A stretch of 30,678 nt of DNA from an uncultured Eubacteriales bacterium. GTDB lineage: Bacteria > Bacillota > Clostridia > Monoglobales > Monoglobaceae. The notes beneath the pieces are model-generated. The model was not told the origin of the DNA. It did no database searches and saw nothing but the letters and a program-made list of their open reading frames with translations. The DNA lies in the NCBI GenBank assembly GCA_905201285.1, contig CAJKNM010000012.1:1-30678 (forward strand), in the 5' to 3' direction. This document shows positions 22,896 to 30,678 of the stretch, piece after piece. Each line of letters opens with the position of its first letter. Position 1 is the stretch's first letter. A program made the position numbers and the translations under genes.

Positions 22896-24266
22896 TCAGC
22901 TCCATTCGCGGTCGTTTGCCCACTCGTTATTCCATTGAGTTGTCGGCTCCCACTGACCTTTGTATTTTTCGTGGATATGTTCGGCTATAAGCTCTTCGTT
23001 AAGACTGTCGATTCCGAGACCCGGCTTATCGGGAACATTAACAAAGCCGTCTTTAAACAGCGGATTGTCAATTCCGTTTGCCAAATCGTTCCACCACGGA
23101 ACATCGATTGAGTGGAATTCAAGCGCAAGAACGTTCTGAACAGCCGCAGCCGCGTGAACCGCCGCCATGCAGGCAATCGGACTTTCGGCCATATGTATAG
23201 CCATAGCAACGCCGTACTTATCACACATATTTCCTACTTTTTTAAGCTCCATTGCTCCGCCGACAGTCAGAATATCGGGGTGAACAACAGAAACGCCGCC
23301 GCTCTTCATAAGCGGTTCAAAGTTCTCGGCAAGGTAAATATCCTCACCTGTGCAGATAGGAACATTAACCGCATTTGAAATCTTAACGAAATGCTCGGTA
23401 TAATGCCAGGGGGCAATATCCTCAATCCAAGCAATATTGTATTTTTCAAGACGCTTCGCAAACATAATGCAGTCCTGAATACAAATATGTCCGAAGTGGT
23501 CAATAGCGAGCGGTACCTCATATCCGATAACCTCGCGAACCTGCTTAACATAATCTTCGAGATAATTCATACCCTTTTGTGTCAGGTGAATTCCCGTTGC
23601 GTGATGCGGAATGGTGAACACTTCATAGTTCTTTCCGAGCATCATATCCATATCAATTGAACCCTTCTGATGGTTAATCGCCTTCATTGAGTATTTTTTA
23701 ATATCCTCTAAAAATCCGAGCGGTGCGTTAAGGCATCCCGGCTCATCAAGCATAAGCTCAATACCCAAGTCCATTTTAAGGAAGGTGAAGCCCTGGTCCA
23801 TTCTCTTTTTAAGCGCCTTGCCCATATCGGTTCCGGTGTGCTTTCCGTCAACATCCGTGTCACAGTAAACGCGAACCTTATCGCGGAACTTTCCGCCGAG
23901 CATCTGCCAGAGCGGAACGCCCCATGCCTTACCGGCGAGGTCCCACATTGCGATTTCCAGACCCGAAACGCCGCCGCCCTGACGCGAATGACCGCCGAAC
24001 TGTTTGATTCTTCTAAAAATCTTGTCTACATTACAGGGATTTTCACCGACAAGTCTCGATTTAAGCATAAGCGCATATGTTGCGCTTGACGCGTCACGAA
24101 CCTCACCATAGCCGACAAGACCCTGGTTGGTATAAACCTTAATCAGCGGACAATGCTTCGGCGCACCGTTAATATTTGCCACACGAATGTCCGTTATTTT
24201 CAGTTCAGACGGTGATGAGCAGGTGTTGATATTCTGTTCAATATTTTCTTTTATACTATTATTCAA
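22896..24266 (-). CDS. Mandelate racemase/muconate lactonizing enzyme family protein (probable acid-sugar dehydratase)
   Basis: Enolase-superfamily enzymes of this group abstract the proton next to a carboxylate, and most dehydrate sugar acids. The 456-residue protein has metal ligands Asp256 (AIDHFGH), Glu282 (WIEDIAP) and Glu308 (CTGEDIY), and a His358/Asp331 pair (IHMAESP; HPDILTVGG) like the mandelate racemase dyad. The usual KxK position reads Lys164-Met-Asp166. About 60 residues (168-230) are inserted directly behind it, and there is an N-terminal extension of about 20 residues. The start is the TTG at 24266, with AAGGAGG 8 bases upstream; no suitable ATG exists. First gene of a four-gene operon divergent from an AraC regulator. 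The -10 region is AT-rich but no good -35 is seen, which fits activator control. Confidence 0.87.
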   Translation of the reverse strand: MNNSIKENIEQNINTCSSPSELKITDIRVANINGAPKHCPLIKVYTNQGLVGYGEVRDASSATYALMLKSRLVGENPCNVDKIFRRIKQFGGHSRQGGGVSGLEIAMWDLAGKAWGVPLWQMLGGKFRDKVRVYCDTDVDGKHTGTDMGKALKKRMDQGFTFLKMDLGIELMLDEPGCLNAPLGFLEDIKKYSMKAINHQKGSIDMDMMLGKNYEVFTIPHHATGIHLTQKGMNYLEDYVKQVREVIGYEVPLAIDHFGHICIQDCIMFAKRLEKYNIAWIEDIAPWHYTEHFVKISNAVNVPICTGEDIYLAENFEPLMKSGGVSVVHPDILTVGGAMELKKVGNMCDKYGVAMAIHMAESPIACMAAVHAAAAVQNVLALEFHSIDVPWWNDLANGIDNPLFKDGFVNVPDKPGLGIDSLNEELIAEHIHEKYKGQWEPTTQWNNEWANDREWS

Positions 24267-24279
24267 TGATAAAGCCTCC

Positions 24280-24308
24280 TTGACTTTGGTTTTATTGTAT
24301 AGTATAAT
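24280..24308 (+). promoter_or_regulatory. Promoter of the AraC-type regulator gene
   Basis: TTGACT (24280-24285) and TATAAT (24303-24308) are separated by 17 bases. It lies in the 123-base divergent region and overlaps the sequence just upstream of the opposite gene. Confidence 0.7.
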
Positions 24309-24389
24309 AATATCACATAAGGTCGATTTTGTCTTTTACTATATTACGAAATTTCTCCACTATTTTTTGAAAGTCACAGGTGATGTTTT

Positions 24390-25247
24390 ATGCGGTTCGG
24401 TGAACAATGTCTTTTGGATAACCACAATACTCCTATACTTAAGGCATACTTTTCGGCTCTTTCCCCCGAAAAAAGAGCCTTCAGAAAGCACCATCACGCC
24501 GAATGTGAAATATCGGCTTTTATTTCGGGTTCGGGAACTTATACCACCTCGGATAAAAGCTATGAATTTTCGCCCGGGTCGGTTTTTGTATTCAGCGGTG
24601 ATGAGGTTCATTGTATAACCGAGATAAAATCAGATTTTAAGCTTTTAAACCTCAGGTTTATGCCAAGCCTTTTGGTGTCTGAGGGCGGAGATTTAAGCCT
24701 TCTTAAAATCTTCTTTTCAAGAAGCCGGGGCTTTGAAAACCGTATTGACCCAAGTAACCCGTCAACCGCTGTTATTCATAATAAGATAAAGGAAATCGCA
24801 CGCGAACTTTCCGAAAAGCGTGAGGGAAGCAACACGATGGTCAGATACCTCCTTTTTTCGATTTTCGTTTCGCTCATCCGCGACTATGACTATGTTGATT
24901 CCAAAGACCCGTATATCGAATATAAAAACAGCGTCAGCTCAATCGGAGACGCTCTTCGTTATATAGATGAGAACCTCGAAAAGCCTCTGACCCTTTCCGA
25001 AATCTCATCTGTTGCGGCGATGAGCCCCGCATACTTCTCGACGGTTTTTAAGAAGATAAACGGGCTCTCGCCCTGGCGCTATATAACGATAAGGCGCGTT
25101 GAAAGAGCGGTTGAGCTTTTGAAAACGACCGAGCTCACTAAGCTTGATATAGCGATGCAATGCGGCTTCAGCAGTTCTTCAAACTTCTATAAGGCTTTTA
25201 CCGCCGTGACCGGAAAGCGGCCGAAGGATTATCAGGCACACAAGTAA
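24390..25247 (+). CDS. AraC-family transcriptional regulator
   Basis: The 285-residue protein has an N-terminal cupin sensor (about residues 25-90; FRKHHHAECEISAFISGSG, PGSVFVFSGDEVHCI) and a C-terminal double helix-turn-helix (about 190-283; LTLSEISSVAAMSPAYFSTVF, IAMQCGFSSSSNFYKAF, ending GKRPKDYQ). Such regulators usually sense a small sugar-like ligand and activate a neighbouring operon. Divergent placement makes the adjacent dehydratase cluster the likely target. AGGTGA lies ahead of the ATG. A shared bidirectional terminator separates it from leuB. Confidence 0.93.
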   Translation: MRFGEQCLLDNHNTPILKAYFSALSPEKRAFRKHHHAECEISAFISGSGTYTTSDKSYEFSPGSVFVFSGDEVHCITEIKSDFKLLNLRFMPSLLVSEGGDLSLLKIFFSRSRGFENRIDPSNPSTAVIHNKIKEIARELSEKREGSNTMVRYLLFSIFVSLIRDYDYVDSKDPYIEYKNSVSSIGDALRYIDENLEKPLTLSEISSVAAMSPAYFSTVFKKINGLSPWRYITIRRVERAVELLKTTELTKLDIAMQCGFSSSSNFYKAFTAVTGKRPKDYQAHK

Positions 25248-25272
25248 AAAGCCGCCAAAACGGCGGCTTTTT
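25246..25272. terminator. Bidirectional terminator between the AraC gene and leuB
   Basis: AAAAAGCCGCC and GGCGGCTTTTT form a perfect 11-bp stem with a 5-base loop. The A and T runs at either side let it work for both convergent transcripts. Confidence 0.92.
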
Positions 25273-25276
25273 TACT

Positions 25277-26359
25277 TTATTTCTTCATCATTTCAACTAC
25301 CTTATCGCCCATTTCGCGGGTTCCGAGAAGCATTCCGTCCTCGTCCATTATATCCGCTGTCCGATAACCGGCATCAAGCACCGCTGAAACAGCGTTCTCT
25401 ATGCACTCTGCCTCCGCGCCTAAGTTAAAACTGTCGCGAAGCATCATTGCACACGAAAGAATTGTCGCGATAGGGTTCGCCTTGTTCCGACCGGCTATAT
25501 CGGGCGCACTCCCGTGAATCGGCTCATACATTCCGAGAGATGTGCTTCCGAGCGAAGATGACGGAAGCATTCCGATTGATCCCGTAGTCATACTCGCCTC
25601 ATCCGACAGAATATCGCCGAACATATTCTCGGTAATAATTACATCGAACTGACCCGGATTTCTCACAAGCTGCATAGCGCAGTTATCAACAAGCATATCC
25701 TCATACTCAACCTCGGGATATTCCTTTGAAAGTCTGTGCATTGTCTCTCTCCAGAGCCTTGAGGTTTCAATAACGTTTGCTTTATCGACGCTTGTGACCT
25801 TTTTGCGCTTACGCTTCATAGCGAGTTCAAACCCCACTCTTCCTATACGCTCTATCTCTTTTTCCGAATATTTAAGTTCGTCATATGCCGTCTCGCCCAT
25901 ATCTCCGCCGTCACGGCGTCCTCTCTCACCGAAGTACAAGCCTCCGGTAAGCTCGCGGACTATTACCAAATCAAGTCCGCCGTCTGAAATTTCGGGTTTA
26001 AGCGGGCAGGCATCAGCAAGAGCCTTATGCATCTTTGCGGGTCTGATATTTGCAAAAAGCCCAAGCTGACTGCGCAGGCCAAGCAGGGCCTTCTCGGGTC
26101 TTTGGCTTCCGGGAAGGGAATCCCATTTAGGGCCGCCGACCGCGCCGAGAAGAACCGAATCCGATTCCTTTGCGATTTTCACAGATTCCTCCGGAAGCGG
26201 AACGCCCGTCGCATCTATTGCACAGCCGCCCGCAAGTATATCGGTATAGTTAAAGCTGTGCCCATACAGCTCACCTATTTTATCCAAAACCTTTTCTGCC
26301 TCGGTTACAATTTCAGGGCCTATTCCGTCGCCCTTTACCACCGCTAAATTTATATTCAT
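25277..26359 (-). CDS. leuB: 3-Isopropylmalate dehydrogenase
   Basis: LeuB oxidatively decarboxylates 3-isopropylmalate with NAD+, the third specific step to leucine. The 360-residue protein begins INLAVVKGDGIGPEIV and has LLGAVGGPKWD, GLRSQLGLFANIRP (substrate Arg residues), the VRELTGGLYFGERG loop, VDKANVIETSRLWR with the catalytic Lys, the metal-binding Asp region ITENMFGDILSDEAS, and GSAPDIAGRNKANP. It is the last gene of the ilv-leu operon, 19 bases behind leuD, and ends at the bidirectional terminator. Confidence 0.97.
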   Translation of the reverse strand: MNINLAVVKGDGIGPEIVTEAEKVLDKIGELYGHSFNYTDILAGGCAIDATGVPLPEESVKIAKESDSVLLGAVGGPKWDSLPGSQRPEKALLGLRSQLGLFANIRPAKMHKALADACPLKPEISDGGLDLVIVRELTGGLYFGERGRRDGGDMGETAYDELKYSEKEIERIGRVGFELAMKRKRKKVTSVDKANVIETSRLWRETMHRLSKEYPEVEYEDMLVDNCAMQLVRNPGQFDVIITENMFGDILSDEASMTTGSIGMLPSSSLGSTSLGMYEPIHGSAPDIAGRNKANPIATILSCAMMLRDSFNLGAEAECIENAVSAVLDAGYRTADIMDEDGMLLGTREMGDKVVEMMKK

Positions 26360-26378
26360 ATCCTTTGCTCCTATCCAA

Positions 26379-26858
26379 TTATTTAAGCGAATTCAACAAG
26401 CCGCCTTTATTTATTATCTCCTTAATAAATTCCGGGAAGGGTTCAGCCTGATAGTTCTCACCCTTAGTAACGTTTGTGATAACTCCGCTGTCAAAATCGA
26501 CCTCGACCTCATCACCGTTTTCGATTTTTTCGGCCGCCTCGCGGCATTCCATAATCGGAAGGCCGATATTTATAGCATTGCGGTAGAAGATTCTCGCAAA
26601 GGTTGCCGCGATTACACAGGATATTCCCGCCGCCTTAATGGCAATCGGCGCGTGTTCTCTTGATGAACCACAGCCAAAGTTGTTATGTGCAACCATAATA
26701 TCCCCCGGCTTTACGTTTTCCACAAAGCTCTTGTCTATATCCTCCATACAATGCTCGGCGAGTTCCGCCGGAACCGAAGTATTCAAATATCTTGCCGGGA
26801 TAATAACGTCTGTATCAACATTATCGCCGTACTTATGTACTGTTCCTTTTGCCTTCAT
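26379..26858 (-). CDS. leuD: 3-Isopropylmalate dehydratase, small subunit
   Basis: LeuD is the small (swivel) subunit that pairs with LeuC to isomerise 2- to 3-isopropylmalate. With the start at 26858 it has 159 residues, normal for the archaeal/clostridial short type. Motifs are NVDTDVIIPARYLNT, NNFGCGSSREHAPIAIK, and ATFARIFYRNAINIGLP. GAGGAG sits ahead of this ATG. The open frame continues upstream to 27101 through leuC, but that part is shadow sequence with no homology. It lies 16 bases behind leuC. Confidence 0.96.
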   Translation of the reverse strand: MKAKGTVHKYGDNVDTDVIIPARYLNTSVPAELAEHCMEDIDKSFVENVKPGDIMVAHNNFGCGSSREHAPIAIKAAGISCVIAATFARIFYRNAINIGLPIMECREAAEKIENGDEVEVDFDSGVITNVTKGENYQAEPFPEFIKEIINKGGLLNSLK

Positions 26859-26874
26859 ACGAATTCTCCTCTCT

Positions 26875-28134
26875 CTACACTTCTTCGGGTGATGCGATAT
26901 ATCCTTTGATAGCCGAAGCCGCCGCAACAGCCGGGCTCGCGAGGTATACCTCAGATTCTGGGTGCCCCATTCTTCCGACAAAGTTACGGTTTGATGTCGA
27001 TACCGCTCTCTCGCCCTTTGCCAGGATTCCCATATGTCCGCCGAGACACGGTCCGCAGGTCGGTGTTGAAATAACACAGCCCGCGTCCAGGAATATGTCA
27101 AACAGACCCTCGTGCATTGCCTGTGCGTAAATCTTTTGTGTTGCGGGAATAATCAGCGCTCTGATACCCTTCGCAACGTGCTTGCCCTTAAGCACCTTTG
27201 CCGCACTGCGCAAGTCTTCTATTCTTCCGTTTGTGCAAGAGCCGATTACGCACTGGTCTATTTTAACCTCGCCGACCTCGTCAATCGTCTTTGTGTTCTC
27301 AGGCAGATGCGGAAACGCAACCGTCATTTTAATCCGGCTCAAATCTATGTCATACACCTTTTCATACTCGGCATCCTCGTCCGCGGTATACACCGTGTAC
27401 GGGCGGTTTACTCTGTCCTTTAAATATTCCTTCGTTATCTCATCAACCTCAAAAATTCCGTTCTTTCCGCCTGCTTCAATAGCCATATTAGCCATACAGA
27501 GGCGGTCGTCCATCGACAGATATTTAAGTCCTTCGCCCGAAAATTCCATCGACTTATAAAGCGCACCGTCAACGCCTATCATTCCGATAATATGAAGGAT
27601 TATATCCTTGCCGCAGACCCACTTTTGGGGCTTTCCGATAAGGTTAAACTTCAGCGCCGCCGGAACTTTAAACCACGCCTCACCGGAGGCCATTCCCGCG
27701 GCCATATCCGTGCTTCCGACACCTGTCGAAAACGCCCCGACCGCACCGTAAGTACAGGTATGCGAATCAGCGCCGATTATTGCTTCGCCGGGGGCAACAA
27801 GGCCCTTTTCGGGCAGGAGGGCGTGTTCCACGCCCATCTCACCCACGTCATAGAAGTTGGTAACATCCATCGCGCACGCAAATTCGCGGCACTGCTTACA
27901 ATGCTCGGCTGACTTTATATCCTTGTTAGGGGTAAAGTGGTCAAGCACAATCGAAATTTTATCTTTATCGAATATTTTCTCAAAGCCGTTCGCCTTAAAC
28001 TCGTTTATGGCAACAGGGGTAGTAACGTCGTTTCCCAGCACCATATCCAGCTTTGCGCGGATGAGCTGACCCGCTTTAACCGAGTCAAGCCCTGCGTGCG
28101 CCGCCAGAATCTTTTGTGTCATAGTCATTCCCAT
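26875..28134 (-). CDS. leuC: 3-Isopropylmalate dehydratase, large subunit
   Basis: LeuC is the aconitase-type iron-sulfur subunit that works with LeuD. The 419-residue protein fits the HacA/LeuC short subtype. The cluster cysteines are in GSCTNGR and the CGPCLGG motif, with a third in the DSHTCTYGAVGAF region. Other signatures are ILDHFTPNKD-like VLDHFTPNKD near residue 64 and SNRNFVGRMGHPESEVYLAS near the C terminus. The start is ATG at 28134 behind GGGAG; an ATG two codons downstream is also possible. It lies 17 bases behind ilvD. Confidence 0.96.
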   Translation of the reverse strand: MGMTMTQKILAAHAGLDSVKAGQLIRAKLDMVLGNDVTTPVAINEFKANGFEKIFDKDKISIVLDHFTPNKDIKSAEHCKQCREFACAMDVTNFYDVGEMGVEHALLPEKGLVAPGEAIIGADSHTCTYGAVGAFSTGVGSTDMAAGMASGEAWFKVPAALKFNLIGKPQKWVCGKDIILHIIGMIGVDGALYKSMEFSGEGLKYLSMDDRLCMANMAIEAGGKNGIFEVDEITKEYLKDRVNRPYTVYTADEDAEYEKVYDIDLSRIKMTVAFPHLPENTKTIDEVGEVKIDQCVIGSCTNGRIEDLRSAAKVLKGKHVAKGIRALIIPATQKIYAQAMHEGLFDIFLDAGCVISTPTCGPCLGGHMGILAKGERAVSTSNRNFVGRMGHPESEVYLASPAVAAASAIKGYIASPEEV

Positions 28135-28151
28135 ATATTTTCGCTCCCTTC

Positions 28152-29813
28152 TTATGCGTTAAGAACCGCACCGGTTGACGCCGAGGTAACCAACCTTGAA
28201 TACTTTTTCAGGACTCCGTCCTTGATATTCGGCTCTTTGGGTACAAAGTTCTTTCTGCGCTTTTCAAGTTCTTCATCGGAAACCTTAAGCTCGAGCTTTC
28301 CGCTTGGAATATCAATCGAAATTATATCGCCGTTTTCAACAAGTCCGATTGTTCCGCCCTCTGCCGCCTCGGGAGAAACGTGACCTATGGCCGCACCTCT
28401 TGTTGCACCGCTGAAACGGCCGTCGGTAATAAGAGCAACGTCCTTATCAAGACCCATTCCGCATATAGCCGAGGTCGGCGAAAGCATCTCACGCATACCG
28501 GGGCCGCCCTTTGGGCCTTCATAGCGGATAACAACAACGTCACCCTTTACTATATTGCCCGCATATATAGCTGAGATTGCCTCCTCCTCGCTGTCAAACA
28601 CCTTAGCTGGGCCTTCGTGAACAAGCATTTCTTCAGCGACCGCACTTCTCTTTACCACTGATACGTCGGGGGCAAGGTTACCTTTAAGCACGGCTATTCC
28701 GCCGGTCTGAGAATACGGATTATCGATGGGTCTTATTACCTCATAATCGGTGACGGGATGATTTTTTATGTTCTCGCCCTGTGTCTTTCCGGTAACGGTG
28801 ATTGTATTGAGCTTTAACAGGTTCTTCTTGCTCAGCTCGTTCATCAGTGCGGTTACGCCGCCCGCCGCATACAAATCCTGAACATGGTGTCCTCCTGCCG
28901 GAGCAAGGTGACAGAGATTTGGGGTATTTGCACTTATCTCGTTTGCATAGTCAAGGGTGAACTCAGCTCCCGCCTCATGCGCTATTGCCGGAAGGTGAAG
29001 CATTGAATTTGTCGAACAGCCGAGAGCCATATCAACGCGAAGGGCGTTGTATATTGCGTCGGGAGTCAATATATTCCTCGGCTTAATGTCGTTTTTAAGC
29101 AAGTCCATAATTCTCATACCGGCGGTCTTAGCGAGACGGATTCTCTCTGAGTACACCGCCGGAATTGTTCCGTTACCCGGAAGAGCCATACCCAGAACCT
29201 CACTCAGACAGTTCATTGAATTCGCTGTGAACATACCCGAACATGAACCGCAGGTAGGACAAGCCGCATTTTCAAGCTCGTGAAGCTCTTGTTCATCGAT
29301 TTTTCCCGCTTTTAATGCACCGACTGCTTCCATTCCTGTATTAAAATCACGGTAACATCCCTTAAACTTAACCGAAAGCATAGGCCCGCCGCTTACAACG
29401 ATAGCAGGAATATTAAGCCTTGCCGCCGCCATAAGCATACCCGGAACAACCTTATCACAGTTCGGAATGAGAACGAGTGCGTCAAACTGATGAGCCTTTG
29501 CCATAATCTCAACCGAATCGGCAATAATCTCACGCGATACAAGCGAATACTTCATACCCTCGTGTCCCATCGCAATACCGTCACAGACCGCTATCGCGGG
29601 AACCTCAACCGGTGTACCGCCGGCGATTCTCACTCCGTCCTTTACAGCCTTGGCTATATTGTCAAGGTGCATATGTCCGGGAACAATCTCGTTTTGGGAA
29701 TTTACCACACCGATTATCGGACGGCTGATTTCTTCATCAGTCATACCCAAGGCCTTTAAAAGTGAGCGGTGCGGTGTTCTGTCTATACTTGATTTTATAT
29801 TATCACTATTCAT
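28152..29813 (-). CDS. ilvD: Dihydroxy-acid dehydratase
   Basis: IlvD dehydrates 2,3-dihydroxy acids in the isoleucine and valine pathway and needs an iron-sulfur cluster. The 553-residue protein has VPAIAVCDGIAMGHEGM, LVLIPNCDKVVPGMLMAA, the cluster region CPTCGSCSGMFTANSMNCL, YEGPKGGPGMREML and LITDGRFSGATRGAAIGHV. I place the start at 29813 (MNSDNIKSS), with AAGGCGGAA upstream; an ATG at 29834 overlaps this binding site and would add seven residues not expected in the family. A perfect hairpin separates it from ilvC. Confidence 0.96.
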   Translation of the reverse strand: MNSDNIKSSIDRTPHRSLLKALGMTDEEISRPIIGVVNSQNEIVPGHMHLDNIAKAVKDGVRIAGGTPVEVPAIAVCDGIAMGHEGMKYSLVSREIIADSVEIMAKAHQFDALVLIPNCDKVVPGMLMAAARLNIPAIVVSGGPMLSVKFKGCYRDFNTGMEAVGALKAGKIDEQELHELENAACPTCGSCSGMFTANSMNCLSEVLGMALPGNGTIPAVYSERIRLAKTAGMRIMDLLKNDIKPRNILTPDAIYNALRVDMALGCSTNSMLHLPAIAHEAGAEFTLDYANEISANTPNLCHLAPAGGHHVQDLYAAGGVTALMNELSKKNLLKLNTITVTGKTQGENIKNHPVTDYEVIRPIDNPYSQTGGIAVLKGNLAPDVSVVKRSAVAEEMLVHEGPAKVFDSEEEAISAIYAGNIVKGDVVVIRYEGPKGGPGMREMLSPTSAICGMGLDKDVALITDGRFSGATRGAAIGHVSPEAAEGGTIGLVENGDIISIDIPSGKLELKVSDEELEKRRKNFVPKEPNIKDGVLKKYSRLVTSASTGAVLNA

Positions 29814-29854
29814 TTTGATAATTCCGCCTTTCATTTATCTGTAAATTGAAATAA

Positions 29855-29877
29855 AGGGCAGGGCGAAGCCCTGCCCT
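29855..29877 (-). terminator. Terminator-like hairpin between ilvC and ilvD
   Basis: AGGGCAGGGC and GCCCTGCCCT form a perfect 10-bp stem with a 3-base loop 15 bases after the ilvC stop codon. On the minus strand a T-rich stretch (TTATTTCAATTT) follows. Only 40 bases later ilvD begins, and no new promoter is seen, so it may be leaky and lower the expression of the downstream genes. Confidence 0.7.
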
Positions 29878-29891
29878 ATTTAAAAAGGTTC

Positions 29892-30678
29892 TTATTTCTC
29901 GTCGTTCCAGGAATACATCTTACGAAGTTCCTTACCAACCTTTTCAAGCTGATGTTCAGCCTTGATTCTTCTCATTGCATTAAAGTGCGGACGGTTAACC
30001 GCATTTTCTGCAATCCAGTTTCTCGCGAAAGTACCGTCTTGAATTTCGCTCAGAACCTTCTTCATTTCTTTCTTTGTGTCCTCGGTGATAATTCTCTTAC
30101 CTACTTCATAGTCGCCGTATTCAGCTGTGTCAGAAATTGAATGACGCATCTCAGTGAAGCCGCCGTGATAAATAAGGTCAACGATAAGCTTCATCTCGTG
30201 GATACATTCAAAGTAAGCATTCTGAGGGTCATAGCCTGCTTCAACCAGGGTTTCAAAACCTGCCTGCATCAGGGCGCAAACACCTCCGCAGAGAACCACC
30301 TGCTCACCGAAGAGGTCTGTCTCTGTTTCCATCTTAAATGTTGTCTCCAAAACGCCCGCACGGCTTCCGCCGATACCCGCCGCATAAGCAAGGGCAATAT
30401 CCATAGCGTTACCCGAAGCGTCCTGATATACAGCCGCAAGGCAAGGAACACCCTTACCGGCAACATACTCGCTTCTAACCGTGTGACCCGGACCCTTAGG
30501 AGCAATCATGATTACATCTACATCCTTAGGAGGAATAATCTGCTGGAAGTGAATATTGAAACCGTGTGCAAAAGCGAGAACCTTGCCTGCCGAAAGGTTC
30601 GGCTCGATGCTCTCTTTATAAAGCTGTGCCTGCTTCTCATCATTAATAAGAATCATAATAATGTCCGCCTGTGCAGCT
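29892..30678 (-). CDS. ilvC: Ketol-acid reductoisomerase (NADP+), 5' end outside window
   Basis: IlvC isomerises and reduces acetolactate or acetohydroxybutyrate in valine and isoleucine synthesis. The frame is open to the last base of the window; the residues before the apparent ATG at 30656 (AQADIIMILIND) are interior KARI sequence, so about the first 80 residues, including the NADPH-binding loop, are missing. Visible are FAHGFNIHFQQI, MIAPKGPGHTVRSEY, ETTFKMETETDLFGEQVVLCGG with the metal-binding acids, and YFECIHEMKLIVDLIYHGG. It is the promoter-proximal gene of the visible ilvC-ilvD-leuC-leuD-leuB series. Confidence 0.97.
   Translation of the reverse strand, partial: AAQADIIMILINDEKQAQLYKESIEPNLSAGKVLAFAHGFNIHFQQIIPPKDVDVIMIAPKGPGHTVRSEYVAGKGVPCLAAVYQDASGNAMDIALAYAAGIGGSRAGVLETTFKMETETDLFGEQVVLCGGVCALMQAGFETLVEAGYDPQNAYFECIHEMKLIVDLIYHGGFTEMRHSISDTAEYGDYEVGKRIITEDTKKEMKKVLSEIQDGTFARNWIAENAVNRPHFNAMRRIKAEHQLEKVGKELRKMYSWNDEK

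Noticed and set aside
26859..27101. N-terminal extension of LeuD up to 27101
   Set aside because: It runs antisense-free but entirely within leuC in another frame, has no family similarity, and the ATG at 26858 has a proper ribosome binding site.
1..30678. CRISPR arrays, tRNA or rRNA genes, insertion sequences with transposases
   Set aside because: I saw no regular repeat-spacer series, no cloverleaf-like sequence with conserved T-loop, and no transposase or integrase coding region in any frame.

Overview
This window looks like chromosomal DNA of a spore-forming Clostridia-type Firmicute, possibly a gut-type lineage. The reasons are a SpoIIE sporulation phosphatase, strong GGAGG-type ribosome binding sites, sigma-A type promoters (TTGACA-17-TATAAT) and closely packed operons. 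The taxonomic call is an inference; there is no rRNA in the window.

Layout. (1) 1-4355, plus strand: the end of uvrB, then uvrA (nucleotide excision repair), closed by a hairpin. (2) 4356-4661: a 306-base gap with no gene but several perfect inverted repeats. (3) 4662-6765, minus strand: guaB (with its own promoter and a terminator-like hairpin in its leader) and a YbaK-type Cys-tRNA(Pro) deacylase. (4) 6936-8528, plus strand: a Cof-type HAD phosphatase and a TauE/SafE permease encoded as two half-size genes. (5) 8534-17228, minus strand: a nine-gene operon in the order aroF-tyrA-aroB-aroA-aroC-pheA-aroK-aroQ-aroE. It holds all seven steps to chorismate plus the Phe and Tyr branch enzymes, with no trp genes. 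(6) 17324-20354, minus strand: spoIIE split by a frameshift, a small protein with a C-terminal membrane anchor, and a MATE transporter remnant with a large internal deletion. (7) 20500-25247: a four-gene, probably sugar-acid catabolic cluster (enolase-superfamily dehydratase, UlaG-like metallo-beta-lactamase-fold hydrolase, SDR, RraA-like protein) with a divergent AraC regulator. (8) 25277-30678, minus strand: ilvC (cut by the window end), ilvD, leuC, leuD and leuB for branched-chain amino acids.

The most interesting signal is the control region of the aromatic operon (16952-17228). A strong promoter is followed by a short reading frame of 43 codons with a good ribosome binding site. It contains a run in which 10 of 17 residues are Phe or Tyr, the two end products of the operon. 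Next come a segment that can pair over 12 bp with the 5' arm of the terminator, a perfect 11-bp terminator hairpin, and eight T residues just before aroF. This is the arrangement of ribosome-mediated transcription attenuation, known best from enteric bacteria. Amino acid operons of Firmicutes more often use T-boxes, and I see no T-box motif here.

Other notable points are a frameshift in a GC-dinucleotide run in spoIIE, a Spo0A-box-like site at the -35 position of spoIIE, a 15-bp inverted repeat that encloses the ribosome binding site and start codon of the first TauE/SafE gene, and an enolase-superfamily protein with a roughly 60-residue insertion.
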